From NCBI GenBank assembly GCA_012959765.1, contig DUCO01000006.1, positions 914 to 64,913 on the forward strand: a DNA stretch of 64,000 nucleotides, read 5' to 3'. Below are positions 62,990 through 64,000 of the stretch, one piece after another. The notes under the pieces were generated by a model. It saw only the letters and a list, made by a program, of their open reading frames with translations. It was not told the origin of the DNA and ran no database searches. This DNA comes from Dehalococcoidia bacterium (lineage in GTDB: Bacteria > Chloroflexota > Dehalococcoidia > Lucifugimonadales > Lucifugimonadaceae). Numbering within the stretch: the stretch's first letter is position 1; every line of letters starts with the position of its first letter. Position numbers and translations under genes: made by a program.

Positions 62990-64000
62990 CTACTTTGGTA
63001 GAAATTCTTCAAAATACCTCTGCCAGTTGCGCCACATAATGTTTTCGATGTCAGCGGTGCTCCAGCCGCGTTCTCCGAGAATAATTGCCACCTTCTGGTA
63101 GTCGGCAATTGTGTCGACATCGTATGGAGCTCCAATCGCTCCACCCTGTCCGTCGGTATCACCACCGATCGAGGCGTGCAACGTGTCTCCGGCAAGTTCA
63201 CATACATACTCAATATGATCAACGACGTCCTCGAGAGTAACGTCCTCAGGTCGGAACAGCTCTTCTCGAGTTTGCGGAATCTTTCCACTCCAGTCCTTCT
63301 CGACGTTTCGGGTGAGCATCCACGTATCCATTGAGGCTCCGATAACCGCACCTCGTTCGATCGAGCGTTTTAGTAGATCATCGGACATTTGTCGTTCGCC
63401 GGGCACAATCGACCGGCAATTTTGATGACTCGCCAGAATCGGGCCATTGAAAATATCGAGCGCCTGCCTGACAGTCTCGTCGGCTGTGTGGGTTACATCG
63501 AGGATCATGCCACATGCATCCATTTCTCTCAGGAGTTCTGGGCCTCGCTCGAAAAGCCCGCCTTCCGTTCCCGTGCCTGTGCCGTGCCCGAATCGGCTTG
63601 GTCCGTAGTGGCCGAGACTGATGACTCTCAGGCCGTCGGCGTGCCACTCGTGAACCTGCTCAGGCCAGAGGATGGGATCGGCGCCTTCCATGCCCAGAAA
63701 GAAACCCACTGGTAGGTCGTCGTACGTCTCCTGGCTTTCCCACTGCTGCATGTGTTCCGTGACGTCGGATGAAGTTCGCAGTATTCGTGCTTCGCCCTTG
63801 GTTTCAAGTATGCGGTAGTAGGCCATCTGACCTTGGCCAAGTGCATACGAGAGCTCGTCGCTCCGGGGACCGCCTGCCATGGGCGCTCCGTCCCGGTGCT
63901 GATCGACTACAACCTTCACGAGTGCTGCGGCAACGCCACCACGGCGCATCTCGGGAAGCGAAGACATGGTTTCCGAGTCGTCTCTGTTTGACCTCGCACC
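62990..64000 (-). CDS. Membrane dipeptidase-like zinc peptidase M19 (partial, 5' end outside window)
   Basis: The protein has M19 hallmarks: GMEGADPILWPEQVHEW, VISLGHYGPSRFGHGTGTG, LDVTHTADETV and GPILASHQNCRSI, with metal-binding Glu and His residues in these blocks. An ATG exists at 63967, but the frame stays open to the window edge and reads ARSNRDDSETMSSLPEMRRG. Residues upstream of that ATG also fit the family, and the essential first DxHxD motif is not yet reached, so the start lies outside the window. Known M19 enzymes cleave dipeptides, including those with a C-terminal D-residue. This fits the D-amino-acid enzyme encoded next. Confidence 0.9.
   Translation of the reverse strand, partial: GARSNRDDSETMSSLPEMRRGGVAAALVKVVVDQHRDGAPMAGGPRSDELSYALGQGQMAYYRILETKGEARILRTSSDVTEHMQQWESQETYDDLPVGFFLGMEGADPILWPEQVHEWHADGLRVISLGHYGPSRFGHGTGTGTEGGLFERGPELLREMDACGMILDVTHTADETVRQALDIFNGPILASHQNCRSIVPGERQMSDDLLKRSIERGAVIGASMDTWMLTRNVEKDWSGKIPQTREELFRPEDVTLEDVVDHIEYVCELAGDTLHASIGGDTDGQGGAIGAPYDVDTIADYQKVAIILGERGWSTADIENIMWRNWQRYFEEFLPK

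Noticed and set aside
1-64000. UGA reassigned as a sense codon genome-wide, prompted by two in-frame TGA codons.
   Set aside because: Several intact genes here end in TGA at the expected place, for example gcvPA and the cytochrome c gene.
1-64000. CRISPR arrays, integrase/prophage genes or a replication origin.
   Set aside because: No regularly spaced direct repeats, cas genes, integrase, phage structural genes or DnaA-box cluster were seen. The two tRNA genes have no flanking integrase or duplicated ends.

Overview
The window looks like chromosomal DNA of a marine Chloroflexota of the SAR202 type. This is inference. It rests on four diverged enolase-superfamily sugar-acid dehydratases, several TIM-barrel amidohydrolases, a threonyl-tRNA synthetase without the TGS domain, a split glycine decarboxylase, and rpoB/rpoC with lineage-specific insertions and tails. 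No rRNA or strain-level marker is present. Start codons are ATG, GTG and TTG, and TGA is a normal stop in many genes, so the code is standard apart from one probable selenocysteine codon.

Layout. Positions 1-13.5 kb hold a sugar-acid and small-molecule catabolic region. It has an anaerobic sulfatase-maturase-like radical SAM gene (cut by the window edge), an amidohydrolase, a mandelate-racemase-type enolase, two rhamnonate-dehydratase-like paralogues, NudC, a galactonate-dehydratase-like enolase, a YjhG/YagF-type xylonate dehydratase, an imidazolonepropionase-like amidohydrolase, a cupin and a metallo-beta-lactamase-fold hydrolase. Next come tRNA-Asp and a copper module (glutaredoxin-like protein, YHS protein, CopA, CsoR). 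A CsoR-type operator separates this module from a divergent lipoprotein cytochrome c. A PAP2 phosphatase follows.

The core block at 19-39 kb holds rpoB, rpoC, tRNA-Val, thrS, citrate synthase, a MidA-type methyltransferase, a three-domain RidA protein and gcvT-gcvH-gcvPA-gcvPB. From 39 to 47 kb intact genes mix with broken ones. Intact are an amidohydrolase, a KDPG aldolase, a KDG kinase and an acyltransferase. Broken are a frameshifted small membrane protein, an HpcH aldolase with an in-frame TGA, a frame-broken secreted protein, and a decayed PEP-utilising-enzyme/gamma-glutamyltransferase pair. Within this stretch lies a peroxiredoxin whose peroxidatic cysteine codon is TGA, followed by a SECIS-like hairpin. 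It is the most interesting single locus seen.

From 47 to 64 kb are a sugar-phosphate isomerase-like protein, acetyl-CoA synthetase, an IS6-family element that truncates a membrane protein, an unknown membrane protein, an amidohydrolase, a large alpha/alpha-type protein of unknown function and a complete dipeptide-type ABC importer. A D-threonine-aldolase-like PLP enzyme and an M19 dipeptidase lie convergent to the importer.

How the genes could work together: the dehydratases would turn aldonic acids into 2-keto-3-deoxy acids. KDG kinase, KDPG aldolase and the HpcH aldolase (if functional) would cleave these to pyruvate and aldehydes, and acetyl-CoA synthetase and citrate synthase would feed the carbon onward. 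The importer, dipeptidase and D-amino-acid enzyme suggest use of peptides containing D-residues. These pathway links are inferred from gene content only.
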